64,000 nt of DNA from Calliopsis andreniformis (taxonomy: Eukaryota > Arthropoda > Insecta > Hymenoptera > Andrenidae), in assembly GCF_051401765.1 (NCBI RefSeq), contig NC_135071.1, positions 13,618,961 through 13,682,960 of the forward strand. Reading direction: 5' to 3'. A program made the translations under genes and the position numbers. Positions within the stretch are counted from its first letter, which is position 1. Each line of letters begins with the position of its first letter. Shown in pieces: positions 10,583 to 22,410 of this stretch. The notes beneath the pieces are model-generated. The model was not told where the DNA came from. It ran no database searches and was given only the letters and a program-made list of their open reading frames with translations.

Positions 10583-10682
10583 CGCGCGAAAGTAGGATCA
10601 TTTTGAACGCGCGAAACTGAGTAGCGTTTAAACGCGCGAAACTGAGTGGCATTTGAATGCACGAAACCGAGTGGCATAGTGT
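10583..10682. repeat. 25-bp tandem repeat, four copies
   Basis: Units start at 10583, 10608, 10633 and 10658, exactly 25 bases apart, each beginning CGCGCGAA (TGCACGAA in the last) followed by a stretch like ACTGAGTGGCATTTGAA. The units differ at a few positions, so the array is not recent. Confidence 0.9.
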
Positions 10683-10689
10683 GAGGTGG

Positions 10690-12160
10690 ATACTGTGCTG
10701 TTATCGATGGGGTTATCGAAAATAATTCCAGGGTGACATGGTAACACGCTGTTACATAAATTTAATTGGATACTTGCCTCTTATCGCGAGCGGTACGGCC
10801 AGGTACGCTCCGTTTCGCGCGACACTCCTTTTTCGATCAGAAAGTGGTAGTGACTAGTGTAAACCCCTCGTTATTTGATTGAGTAGGAGAATATTCGGAT
10901 TAGCGAGTTTTCATAATAAGTGTTTGGCATGTTATTTTTGTTTCTTGCAAAATCTAAGATACAGTGACAAAAATAATATTGATACTATATTCAGTGAAAT
11001 ATTGCTGGTATCCATTGTTGTATATTATTCAGTTTTCGAATTACTGAGTTGAGTCATAAGGGAATGCCCTCATTAAAAATGGAATTTATCGTTCTGATAA
11101 TCTCTTAACATCCAAATTATGAATTGTTTTATACAATAACAAACTATTCGTAAATAAATAGCGTAAACTTGCTCGAAAAAGAGTATTGAAGTTATTTATT
11201 TTTATTTTCTAGAATATTTGCATTGAAATACTTTAGGTTAGTCGTTTAATATTTTTTCGTTCATTTTTTACATATTTTAAGGACGAGGGGATGTATGCGT
11301 TATTGTCTTGATTATCTTCGCAATTAAAATGCTCAGAATTTCATTGACATATTCTATATTTCATGAACTAAGAGTTTGTTATTAACTTTTAATTTAAAGA
11401 AAAATAGTAAGTCACAGGAAATGACACTAAATAATAAAAGAGGGTGAGAAATCCTTCTGAAAGGTTTCTCTGTATCTCTAATTCTTCATCTTCAAATATT
11501 CTATATTTCCACTTGTTCTGAAAACTTTTTTAAAAGTTGTTTAATATTGTTAATGAAGTAGTCATAATATAGGGAAAAGGATTATGAGGGAGAGCAAATA
11601 ATAGCAGGAGAATTATGTGTACAACACTTGCTTGTGTTTACCTGAGAAAACTATTTCTTAGAATTATTATCAATAAATCAAGTTCAGTTTATAGTCTCCA
11701 CTATGTCTTTAAGTAAACAAATTGACGGACTCCTAAATATCTTCCTAAATTCCTTTGCTCTTCAGTATTTATAAACATGTGTGTTTTTAGCGAGTGAATA
11801 CGCACTCACCAGTAGTTCCATAATGAGCAATCGATAAATTCAGTGTTCGTGTTATCGTCATTGAGCTGCTGTCCACTCTTCAGGCCAGATATGGGCCCCT
11901 TATCTCTGTCTTATCAATATTCTCAAATATTGGGACTCGGATAACATCTATCCTTCTACATGGTGTACATTGACACTGTACATGATTTTACTACCAATGA
12001 AACTTATTTGTCAGTAGTCATAAGTTTGATCGATCAGCCATTAAAATTAGAGTTTGAAATTGATTTAACTAATCTTTGAGTATAAGTGTGGTTAGTAGTT
12101 TCATTAATCATCAAGCATTAATTTTGTACACTTAAGCGATTAAGGAATGAAAAAATTAAA
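10690..12160. other. Presumed intronic sequence, no gene seen
   Basis: AT-rich non-coding DNA after the CpG block. No open frame, RNA or repeat family recognised. Confidence 0.5.
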
Positions 12161-12164
12161 GAAT

Positions 12165-12335
12165 GTTTTTATTTAAATACTTATCAATATTTAGTGATAA
12201 CAGTCTTAAATATTCAATTTTCAGATATTCTAGTATTTTAGTTTTCTAATGCTTCAAGGTATAAATATTTTTTCCTGGTATTTAAATATTTCATTTTTAG
12301 ATACTCCATTAGTTTTTCAAATTTTAGAAAAATCA
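12165..12335. repeat. AAATATTC / AATTTTC-type low-complexity array
   Basis: Degenerate alternation of TTTCAAATATT-like and TTTTAG pieces without a fixed period. It belongs to the same class as the longer arrays further right. Confidence 0.5.
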
Positions 12336-12339
12336 CTCG

Positions 12340-13845
12340 TTCACTCTAACAAACCAATGCAAAGGTAGGCTAGACTAATGAGAGAAAAATGGAAGCAGCA
12401 ACTCTAAAGGTGTTTCAAGAGGCTCGAGGGAGATCGATGCAGCAAAGGAGGGTTGCATTGTCGCTTAGGGGGCAGGTCGTGCGTGGAGTCTAGTCAATTT
12501 TCCCATGGCGAATTCGATTCGGCTTTGTTTAATGGCAGCGATCGTATCTCGGCGACAGTTAGACTCATTAAGAGGCTCCTCCGCGATATAAATAGGACTT
12601 GTACCGTTGCACTACGGAAGGAGCAAATAGATTATCCACTCTCTCCCTTTCTGCTCTTCTGACCACCCCTCTTGCATCCCCCTCCCTCGGCTTCTTTTGC
12701 TCGCAGCTTGGGCCTCAGAGAGCCTCTACGCTCGCGTGACTTTCTATTTGCCGTAGACGCTGCCAAATTGTCAAGTAACTAAAATTACCTTCGAAGGTGG
12801 ACTCTTGCTCTTTCTCTTCGACTTTTCTTCTTTTTCCTTCCTCGAATCTTCTGCGACTTCTCTTCTTGCTCTTTTTCGCGAGGGATCTAGAGAAGGGAGA
12901 AATGGACGAGGAACTTTCCACTCTCGATCGTGATCAATAACGATCTTTGAATACTCTTATATCCATTTTTTGTTACTTGTTCTTTTATATTTATATAATG
13001 AGGCAGAAAGAATCAAGAATTGCTTTAGAGAGGGAGAAGCTTAAAAATATTTTAAAATGCAATTTGTGGATTTTGTTTTCCATTTATCATGCTGACTATA
13101 GAAGTAGTGGTTATATAGAAAACTTAAAGGTTGCGTGAAATTTGTGTTGAGAACAGTATTTTAAAACATTTTATTTCATTAATTTTTTAATTTTGTGAGA
13201 AAGTTTAAGGTCACTCATTTTTTATTTCATTTAAAGCTTGTCTCAATGTTGTCTCAAATGTCCCTAAAAAGATAACAGTGAAATTAATTAAAAATCAACC
13301 ACGTCACGTTTTTCAAAAGAATTCAAGCCTTTCTCGAAGGCTTCAGTGAATTTCCCTGATTCAGAAGCTTATCTAGCCTCATTCAAAGATAATTTCGCGT
13401 GACAATCGTTTAAATGTCACGTAGGTACACGTGCCGATTTTATCGCTGTCGTGTCCAACGTTTCTTTTTTTAAATCAAAGTTGCAGCCATTTAGAGAAAC
13501 CTTGATTCTGACTTTTTTACTGTTTTTTTTTTTTTATTGTGAAATTTGAAACGGGAAATTAAGTGTCGACGTAACGAGTCGTGCAAATTTCATCAATAGA
13601 GATCGCGTACGCGTTAATTTGTGTCATGTTCGTTTCACCGTGATATTATATTCCTGTGATATTGCGATTGTGCCGTCGCATCGCGATTAAAATTCGCGCG
13701 GGTCGATTGATAGGTCCGATTTAAAAGGCAGGAAAAAAGTAACCATGTTCTCCATAATTAACAATCGAGCTTGTGGCGCAGATGGACTGTCTGTAAACAT
13801 AATTATGATTTGTAAATGTTTAGCATGTCAAGGTGGATTCACTCA
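12340..13845. other. Presumed intronic sequence with a GC-richer island at 12430-12920
   Basis: The island contains ATGGCGAATTCG-type and ATATAAATAGG motifs, and pyrimidine-rich stretches. No domain is recognisable in any open frame. The remainder is AT-rich. Confidence 0.4.
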
Positions 13846-13849
13846 GAAA

Positions 13850-14240
13850 TCCTAATACTAAATTTTCAGATATTCCAGTGCTCAAATCGTTTAATTTTCG
13901 TATATTTAAAATATAAATGTTCAGTCTCTAAAATTTTCAAATTTTGAACCCCCAAATACTTGAAATTTCCAAATTATAAAAAAGTCTCTAATTTAAAAAT
14001 TTTTCAATTTCAAAATCTTCAGATTTTGAAATATTCAAATCCCTAAATTTTCAGATTTACAGACTTTCAAACATTGTAAGCCTTTGACCTTTTAAAATAT
14101 TCAATTTCTACACGTTTAAATATCATACCTTTCTACTATTTAAGTATTCACATTTTCAAATATTTAATTTCCTCGTATTCCATTATTCAAATTTTTAAAC
14201 ATTTCCATATTGAAATTTTCAAATATGCCAGTGTTAAAAA
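13850..14240. repeat. Degenerate TTTTCAAAT low-complexity array
   Basis: Repeated TTTTCAAAT, AAATTTTCAGATT and TTCAAATATT pieces over about 390 bases, with irregular spacing. Confidence 0.7.
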
Positions 14241-14785
14241 GAAATATTTCCTTATTGAATCAAAGTAACACGCAAATATTACAAAATAACACCTAGTTAA
14301 ATGTCCCAATTGCTAACCATGCTCCAATACCTCGACACTAACATTAACTTTATTTACTTTTAAACTTAAATTCTATTAAAAATCCAGTACTACTAATAAA
14401 AGACAAGAAATATCACAAAATAGTAACCTAGTTAGTGGAATGCAATTCAAATGTTGGGACCTTAATAGAAAGAAAGATATAAAGGGAACATTTGCAACTT
14501 TTTCTTAAAATTGGCAGCACTGATCGAATCAGTATGCTTACACATACACATACCAGTACTCTACAAATTTTATTTTAATAAGTTCATAGAAATAATCTTG
14601 TACAAAATATCTCGAAAAAAAAAGAAAAAAAATAGATGAAAACAAGAAAATGGTCCCTCTCTATCTTCCTTTCTTCTAAGATCGAGGTATGCATTTTTCA
14701 GCTGTCCACTTACTGGGACACTTGACATATTAAGCACCCAGATATTGAGACGTTTACCACGTTATTCAAGTAGCCATTTTCGAAA
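14241..14785. other. AT-rich non-coding stretch
   Basis: No feature recognised. Confidence 0.5.
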
Positions 14786-14789
14786 TATT

Positions 14790-15560
14790 TTATTGAAATA
14801 ATACCCAAGCCCGTACTCGTACTAGATCGAGGGGAAGCTTGATTTCGTAGTTGATGACCGATCCCCGCGACAGAATCGCGTGATCGTGGCCCGGTTGGTA
14901 TGCAGACAAACTGCAGCGCTGCATTATTTCAGAAGGGGAAAAGTAGACGGTGCGAGGGGAATCGCAACTGCACATGCATTCTGGGATGTATTGGCCAGTT
15001 GGGTAAAACCACCCCACGATTTTCTGACCCGTGAAACTCGCCCTGTTCCGTGAAGGGGGGGGAGGGGCCAAGGGGGCAGCAGCCCGACCCTGTGGCACGT
15101 TCTCAATCACGCGATTGAAATTCACTCAGGCAGCTAGCCAGACACGAGTACACGCGTGTACACACCGATAAATTCTCTCTCGTGCTATCTATCCACGAGT
15201 TACACACTCTATCGTCTTATTACCGGACATCGAGTATCGATTGCCACCAGAAACATTTTCTCCCGTTTCATTATAACGCCACTGGACACGACACGATGCT
15301 ACCTCGATACCAGAATCCAGAGTTTAGTACATACTGTGCGCAACAGACACTTGAGACATAGTTCCTCGCGACTGGTCTTTCGCTTCGAGAATTTCATTTG
15401 TGAAAATTTAAGCGTTTATTCGAAGATTTGCGTCTTTGAATGTTCAGAGTCTGTCTTAGGTCACTGTGAAGACCGATTTGAAGATCATAATTGATTCGAG
15501 GTCGCGTATGGGAACAATAACATTAAAGAATTCGTGTTTGAAATCAGGTTGTGGGAAAGT
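14790..15560. other. GC-richer island with a G-run cluster
   Basis: Contains a plus-strand G-run cluster at 15055-15076 (8, 4 and 5 G). The minus-strand open frame 15125-14790 reads through it but shows no domain and has a proline- and arginine-rich compositional bias. Possible regulatory island. Confidence 0.3.
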
Positions 15561-16584
15561 AACTTCAGTTTGACTTTTCAATGAGGAGGGCCAAATTAAG
15601 TGGATTGTTTTTTTCTGCAAGAGACTTAAGTGTGCTATAAAGTTTATGCCGAGACAGAACTGTACTCGCCTGCTAGGTGTCTCAGCGTTCTTATAAACTG
15701 AAGTAAATTAATGATTAACGAATGGAACGGTCGAGATACATTTATTGTCTGGAAGGAATGTACTCATGCAGGGTCTGCACGATAAAAAAAGTAAAAGGGG
15801 TGGTCCAGTGTTGGTCAGCTTATCTGAAGCGACGTCGATAAAACGAAACTGCAGGGAAAGCTATCCCGCTCATTGTTCATTAAAAGCGAGGAAACGACGT
15901 CGTAAATGCGCCCACGAAACGGCGAGATGTCCAGGTCGGTAATTTCCATTCGACCGTGTTAATATGTACAGTGACGGTGTCGTCATCGACGTCGACGACA
16001 CCGCAGAGAAACAAAGGGGCGATCCCCGCGCAAATAGTGTTTATGCCCCCCTCTTCGAGACGCTCGTAAACACAGAAATGTTCTAACTGTAAAACCCGTT
16101 TTCATCGTCTTTCACTTACCCTCTAACTTTCTGTGGACACAAAGGGTGAGCAATCTGTTCCACTAGTTTAACGCTATCTATTTGTCATTCTGATATGTCT
16201 ATTTATATTGGGAACAAACTTGAACTTCGGGAGCAACCAAAAGCAAAAAATTACTTCAGAAAAATTTTAGGAGTATTCTAATCATAATATTGTTTACTAC
16301 AGTAAAAAATATCGTGTCTAATTACAAAACTTATGATTGGTCTTTTACGTTTACCCCAGATTCGCCATTGGTCGATCTAGAGAATTCTTTTTTAAACCAA
16401 ACGCATCAGTAAAATTACTTCAATCCACTTTTTATCGATTTCACAAATACTACCAGAGAGACTGTAAGCTCTGTTTAATATAATTTCGCAGAAAATTCAA
16501 GAAAACTTTTTCTGATTTTATATCACAATCTCTGTGGCGATCAACAATAAGCGAGACTCCAGACAAAATCAGAAAAAGAACTCC
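15561..16584. other. Non-coding stretch
   Basis: Mixed composition. A CGTCATCGACGTCGACGACAC stretch near 15980-16000 is locally palindromic. No gene recognised. Confidence 0.4.
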
Positions 16585-16611
16585 TGTAGTGTTTTCTCGA
16601 TGCAAGTGTTT
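16585..16611 (+). repeat. Leftmost recognisable end of the CAGTGTTGTCTCGATA element family
   Basis: Reads TAGTGTTTTCTCGATGCAAG, a diverged copy of the family end. About 75 bases further a body-like GTTTCAGAAGCGAGTT piece is present. Confidence 0.5.
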
Positions 16612-16749
16612 TATTGAAGTTATTCTCTCAGTTTATCTCATCCACAGTTTTAAGAAAGCAAACTCAAGTTGCTGATGGTCTAGCATCAACTGGTTTCAGA
16701 AGCGAGTTAGTTACCTTTTATAAGTCTACAACAGATTCCAATCCTCATG

Positions 16750-17115
16750 AGGTTGCATCGAAGCAAGATTGAAGGTTTCTGTTCACCCCTAGATTCAAAG
16801 ACAACCATGGACTCGTTCATCGAATGTTCGAGAATAATTTCGAGTATGTATCGTGCTTATACGAGGATAATTTTCTTTGGAAGATGCACGAGCAGAGGAG
16901 AGAAGGCGCGCGTCAGCTTTAGCCAAAAATAACGTGGATATACTTAGACGGCCCTCCGCGCGAGATCCAAGCAAACGCTCGCTTCTCCGAGGCCGATTTG
17001 AGTCCTAATGAAAACTGTTCGCCACTAACACTCTTCAGGATAATGGCCGCTGTATATCGTCCCTAACGTATCCGTTGTTCGTCATTCAGCTCATCAGAGC
17101 GGTCACGGGAGGCTA
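16750..17115. promoter_or_regulatory. GC-rich island, possible regulatory element
   Basis: A GC-richer non-coding stretch with ATAATGGCCGCTG and CTAATGAAAAC homeodomain-like pieces. Function is inference from composition only. Confidence 0.2.
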
Positions 17116-17127
17116 GGGGTTGTGGAG

Positions 17128-17260
17128 TACAGTTTGCCTCGATGTAAGCTCGGTGATACACTCATGTTTACCTTTAGTTAGCTCTACCTTGTGGGAAGAC
17201 AAGTTCGAGATGCTGGTGGCAAATTGATCTCAGAAACGAGTTTCCTAGGCTAGCTTTTAA
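17128..17260 (+). repeat. Element copy: family end plus body fragment
   Basis: The end at 17128-17152 (ACAGTTTGCCTCGATGTAAG) is followed by GATACACTCATG, the usual continuation of the 'end 1' variant, and by a CTCAGAAACGAGTTTCCTAG body piece at about 17231-17250. No matching opposite end was found. Confidence 0.65.
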
Positions 17261-20200
17261 CTTAGCAGAACTCTATTTCTTCATCATTTATTTATTGGAG
17301 TCTTGAGTCTATGGCTCACAGTCAGTGAACATGTAAGGTGACAGTACAGTGTTTCTTCACTTTGTGATCATCACTTTTTAGAAGACAAATGGAGGTAGTG
17401 AATTAAAGATTTGAAGAATAGTAAATTAAAAATTGGTATATCTGAAACGCTGAAGAATTGAAGCTTTGAAAGGTTGAAGGGTTGAAAATTTGAATATTGG
17501 GAAGCTTTGAATATTTGAGAGTTCGAAATTAGTAAACTGATCTTAGGAACGAGTGTGACCTATTGTTAGTCAAGGAATTAAATGTTGGATTTTTGTTCAA
17601 AATCAAAGATTTGACAGGATAAAAAGACAACAAAGGAAGGACCAAGTGTAGACACCAATGAGACTCATTGCAGACACTGCTATGACTTTAGCTAATGACT
17701 GCTTTATTAATTTAATCGAGTTCGTAGTTAATGATACATGGAAGCGACACTGCGGTCCTGTCTTTAATTACAAACTTCCAGAACAGTGAGAAGTCTGAAG
17801 CTTGATCACAGTCTCACAAAGTTATTTAATAAAGCAGAGGCAGTCGACATAAGTCGATACAGTTGATACAAGCTCAGGACTGAGTTCAACTCATGAGTTT
17901 ACAAGACAAAGTTGCTATAAAATAGAGAGCATTAAACACTTAAAAATTGTTACTGTAATTTATATCAATTTTCTAGTATTAACTAAACTATAGTACTTAC
18001 ATTTGAATATTCCCGCCATGGTGTGTGCAGTAATGGCCGATACTCAGTTCTACCGAAAGCACTTTACTAAACGTATTTTTAACAAAAATGAGAAGTTTGT
18101 AAAGAATGTTTGCTATCTATTTTTCTCAGTATAAAAATCTCATAAAATTCTAAACTAAAAAGTAAAAAAAAAAATTGCAAAAATGCTTTTAGGACTCGTT
18201 AAATCCAACGATTTTAGTATTCACTAGTTAATTTGATATATATGTAATATTTATTTTATTGATGTAATCTTTCATCATTATTTTTCTAAGGAAAGCATTT
18301 GCAAGCTTCGTAATGGGCTATTTAAAGTCTAAAGTACTTAAAAAAAAAGATAAAAAATTAATTTGATAATACCGCAATTGGGATGCAACAAAGTTAGATT
18401 CATTATCTCGGTTTCCTCGCTACCTGTTACGTTTCCATCGAGGCTGAAAGTCGATCCACGCTCGCGGAAAACTGCATACAACGTTTACTGTCGTTCGCGC
18501 GCGCGCACATACGTCTGCCAACCACTCGTCACGCAATGGATTATGCAGTCTGCACTTAGAAAGTTTCTTCCACGGAGTACAACGCCCGTCTAGTTCCGAA
18601 TCACGGAAGCGAGTCCAAGTTTCCAGGCAAATCGAACCGAGATTTAATTAATTAACACTTTAACGCGTATTCGTGATTTCAGCCTTTGAATCATGATGTT
18701 ACGATATAGGGAACTTCAGTCGTGAATTATTTGACTTTGAGCCTCACGTTACTCTCATTTTTGGAGCGTTCGAAAATTGTGTTAAAAATTTTTGATACAA
18801 TCCTGCCGCGATACAAACTCATAACTCAACTAGGAGTTAGAGTCTTCTAAAAAGTAACTAATTCGTTTTTAAGACCAGTTGATGCACTAGTACATAATTT
18901 AAGTTTGCCTTCTCAAAACTGTGAATTAGAGAAAGTTCAAAACTACTAACTTTTACAAGAAGGAGAAAACAGTTTTATTTGAAATAACAATTTCAAATAT
19001 ACTGAGATATTAGATATACTTATTATTACTTTTTTACTTTAACAGTTAAATAAAAAATAATTAACACATTGCACCTGGTAATTAACTACATCACATTTAG
19101 GTAACTATTTCAAACGTTTACCAAAAATGAAAATTTTCAAAGGTCAGTATCTCCAAATCGAGAAATACTCATAAAAAAAGTGCTAATAATAACATTCTAA
19201 ATAATGTTATTTAAGACTTCCCCAGGACTCTTTAATTATTTTTACTACACCTGACGATTTATTTTTACTTTCTGTCACAGTGATATATTTGTCTCCAAGA
19301 CGTAGTAACATATCTTCCACACGCGATACGGTGTATTTTGATATCCTGAAACTCGCAAAGTGGTTCTCGCAACTATTTCTACTAATAGCCGTGTAAAGGC
19401 CAAGCGAAGTGAGCCTATTCGCAGAGAATCGGTGAACCGAGGCGAACGTGCGGGGCCCTGCGTCTCTGGGGTCCTCTATGAATTATTCATAGGGCCCGTG
19501 GTAACCGTAGCTGCTCCCCTCGGGCCCCCTCGTTTTTATACATATGTATACAACGCGCCCACAACTATACACGCTTACACGAGTGCTTGTTATATCTGGA
19601 TAATGACTTCGCACAAATTGTATATTTTTCAGTCTCTTTTTCCTTTTCAAAACGACTTCCTTCTTTAGACATCTCATTTTGTTTACACTTTTTTCAAAAC
19701 ATAAATTACATATACGTGTAATATAATAATATAGTAGGGGGATTTCTAGACGATACGATAGTATATTTTAATTTTCATTTTAATTTTTAAGTTTAGTTTG
19801 AATTTTTCTCATACCCTTTTCTTCTGTTTGTATCTTGCACCAAGGTGACGCAACAGCGTAATTCTTTTTCGGTCCGAAGTTTCCAATATTCTAATTTTAG
19901 TAATTCTGAAATTATTTTTCGTGAGTGATCATTATCTCTCCGTTAATATATATTTTTTTTTTTTGGTTGGTCTGTTGGCGTTACATAATGTGTACGCAAG
20001 GAGCACTTCATGCCAAACGAACGATTAACCTCGAACTTGCCACGGCCTCGGCCGTTTACGCTTCCCGTCCGGCTTGTCGCTCACCATTCTGTGTAATTAC
20101 CCAACGATTCATTTGCTTAACCATCCTCGATTGTGATCGATACCTACTTACGCCGATTAACGGAGCTGAACGCTGAAGGGAGCCTCCACGTACACACCTT

Positions 20201-20347
20201 CTGATTTTCGTTTTCTAGATCTCTGGGTCGGCTCAAGTTCGAGCATCATTAGTGCAGAAGAGTCCTCTGTTACGTTACTAGTAAAAATCTTTGTGAAATT
20301 GTGAGGTTATTGAGCGACAAGTCATTTTAATTCTGCCTCGATAGAGG
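17261..20347. other. Presumed intronic or intergenic stretch
   Basis: Includes an ATTGAAGATTTGAA-type low-complexity patch (17405-17530), a CGCGCGCGCAC run near 18498, and AT-rich DNA. No gene recognised. Confidence 0.4.
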
Positions 20348-20461
20348 ACTGTACAGTCTCGATACAAGCTTACAAATTAAATTCAAGAAACAAAAATTTG
20401 AGACAGTAGCCACAGAAAAACATTAACGTGTACCACCGAGCTAATATCGAAATAATACTGT
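20348..20461. repeat. Short element copy with inverted ends
   Basis: A forward end (ACAGTCTCGATACAAG, 20351 on) and a reverse end (CGAGCTAATATCGAAATAAT to 20461) face each other 114 bp apart outer to outer. It is shorter than the usual ~170 bp, so it is probably internally deleted. Confidence 0.7.
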
Positions 20462-20956
20462 ATTTTCTTAGCTAGATAGGGTTTTTCAGTTTTCATTAAA
20501 ACGAGAATTCGAGTGTGTACTGGCAAAGGATAATCAAATTGTGGTGCATAGTACTCGAAATTGGAAATTGTTTATTTCGAGCAGCATGTTTAACGATCGT
20601 TTGGTAATTAGTTCGCAGTGAGTCTCATAGGTAGCGAACGGAGGAGAAAGAGGAGACGGTAACGACGAGTAGCTTATTGTTAGCATCATTGAAAGGTCAA
20701 CACTATCAAGTGCGCACTTGTCGCCGGCTCGTTTATAATGCAGGGCACATTCGAGCGACGCGCGCGTCTCTGTCGTTCGTTCACCCTCGCCGAAATTTCT
20801 TTTCGCGATAAAAGCGAATTTCGAGACGAAGCACCGACTTTTCTTCAATAGAGTATAATACTCTTTTTCGTTTCTGTGATTCTAATGGATTCATTACTGA
20901 ACCTTTATCTCAAATTAATGAGCATGGTTAACAATCTGCACGTAGAGCTGAGGTTT

Positions 20957-21100
20957 CCCTCGTTATAAGCTCGTTACTGTATTTAGTAATTATTTAAGGT
21001 AAATGAGGGTTGCTTTCATGTAGTGTCAGCCGTATCTCTGCCGCATAATCTGTAATGCGACTTTTGAAAGACCTCGTTACAAGCTCGTTACTATATTTAC
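20957..21100 (+). repeat. Two direct copies of a CTCGTTAYAAGCTCGTTAC motif
   Basis: Copies at about 20957-20985 and 21071-21100, 114 bp apart, both followed by ACTRTATTTA. The CTCGNTAYAAGCTCG core is that of the dispersed element end, but the outer CAGTG is lost. Confidence 0.6.
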
Positions 21101-21366
21101 CAGGTATTTAGAACTTTGGCCAAACAGACGATTCATTCAGTTTTGTGGGGAAAAATATTTACTTGTCTCTGTGAGATCCCCAGTTGAGGGATAAAATAAG
21201 TGCACAGTAATTACAGTGTTGTTTCCATTTATGTTACAGAATACGTTTCTTGGATACTGTTTTTCAGTTTTATGTGGTACTCGTTTTTGAGGACTCAAGC
21301 ACTTAGTATACTAGTTGATATCAAAAAATAGTTCCTCATGTTCTACTGAACTTTTAATCCCATATT

Positions 21367-21463
21367 GCGAGCTTGTATCAAGAAAACACTGTAGCTTTAA
21401 AGAAACACAATTTCAAAGAAGCAACGACTGTCCCTTCGATCATTTATCGAGACAACACTGTGC
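21367..21463 (-). repeat. Two reverse-oriented element ends
   Basis: GCGAGCTTGTATCAAGAAAA at 21367 and ATCGAGACAACACTGTG at 21447, both ending in ACACTGT. No forward end is nearby, so these are solo or rearranged ends. Confidence 0.65.
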
Positions 21464-21841
21464 AAAGCCATCGTCACTAACACAGACTTTGAAAGCCACC
21501 CCCGTATCACAAGAAGTCTACTTTTCATTTCGTGTCACAGAGCGTCGAAAGATTCTCAACTCACTAATTCATTCTTAACTTTAAAAAAACATCCAGGGAC
21601 GTTGCAATATACGTTAAAAAGATACTTCAACATCAGACTCTCAAAACTCCTGTTCTCAAAGGTACCACTGTACTAAAACCATTTTACCATCAGAAAACAC
21701 TGCTAGCTTTAAAAGTTCCTTAGCGAAAGCACATCTGACTGATAACGAGGAAGTAACCCGGAGTGTACATGACCAATACACACTGTCTCTTTTGCTTTTA
21801 ATTCAACCGCCAGTAGTTCAGGCCTGCACCGAAAGCAGCAG

Positions 21842-22410
21842 GTGATTCCAGCGGTGAAAAAGTTGTTCCCATCCTGTTTGCCATCTCCCTCCAGCTTGCG
21901 CGAGTCAAATTATCCATCCTCGGTTCTCCCTTCCCCCGATTTCAACCCCTCCCTCCCTCCGCTCGAATGCAATTTCGACGCGGTTGCGTCCCGTCGCGAC
22001 ATTGCAGTTCAATTAAACCAGTCGTTGGGACGAAATTTCCCGTCGTCCATTTCCATTTTCACGTACGCGTGCCGCCGTTGTATTTACGTGTCAATTTCCG
22101 TACGCTTGCTCGATAAGGGATAGGAGGAGAGATGGAAGGCATCGGGCTATCTAGAATCTGAAGCTGGGCCGCTAGTTTGGCGTCGAGCCAGGCCGACTTA
22201 CCCAATTAGGTTTCATCACTGGGTCGGCAGCTTCCCTGGCTGCCAATATTTGCAATACCTGACTAAACTGATCCAATTATAACCAAACCACCCTCCATCA
22301 CTCGTTCGACGCGTTGCACCAGATACGGTCCATGATCCCTGCCTCGATTGATGCGCTACAGGCGTTGATAATATTCGAGATATTCGCAGATGTCCATAGT
22401 AAACGCCAGG
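21842..22410. promoter_or_regulatory. GC-rich island, possible regulatory element
   Basis: Non-coding island with a near-palindromic TTGGCGTCGAGCCAGG (22178-22193, NF1-like) and a CCCAATTAGG homeodomain-type piece at about 22201. No splice-bounded coding frame found. Confidence 0.25.

Noticed and set aside
14790..15125. 111-codon minus-strand frame
   Set aside because: No recognisable domain, proline stretch comes from a C-run, no splice-site support.
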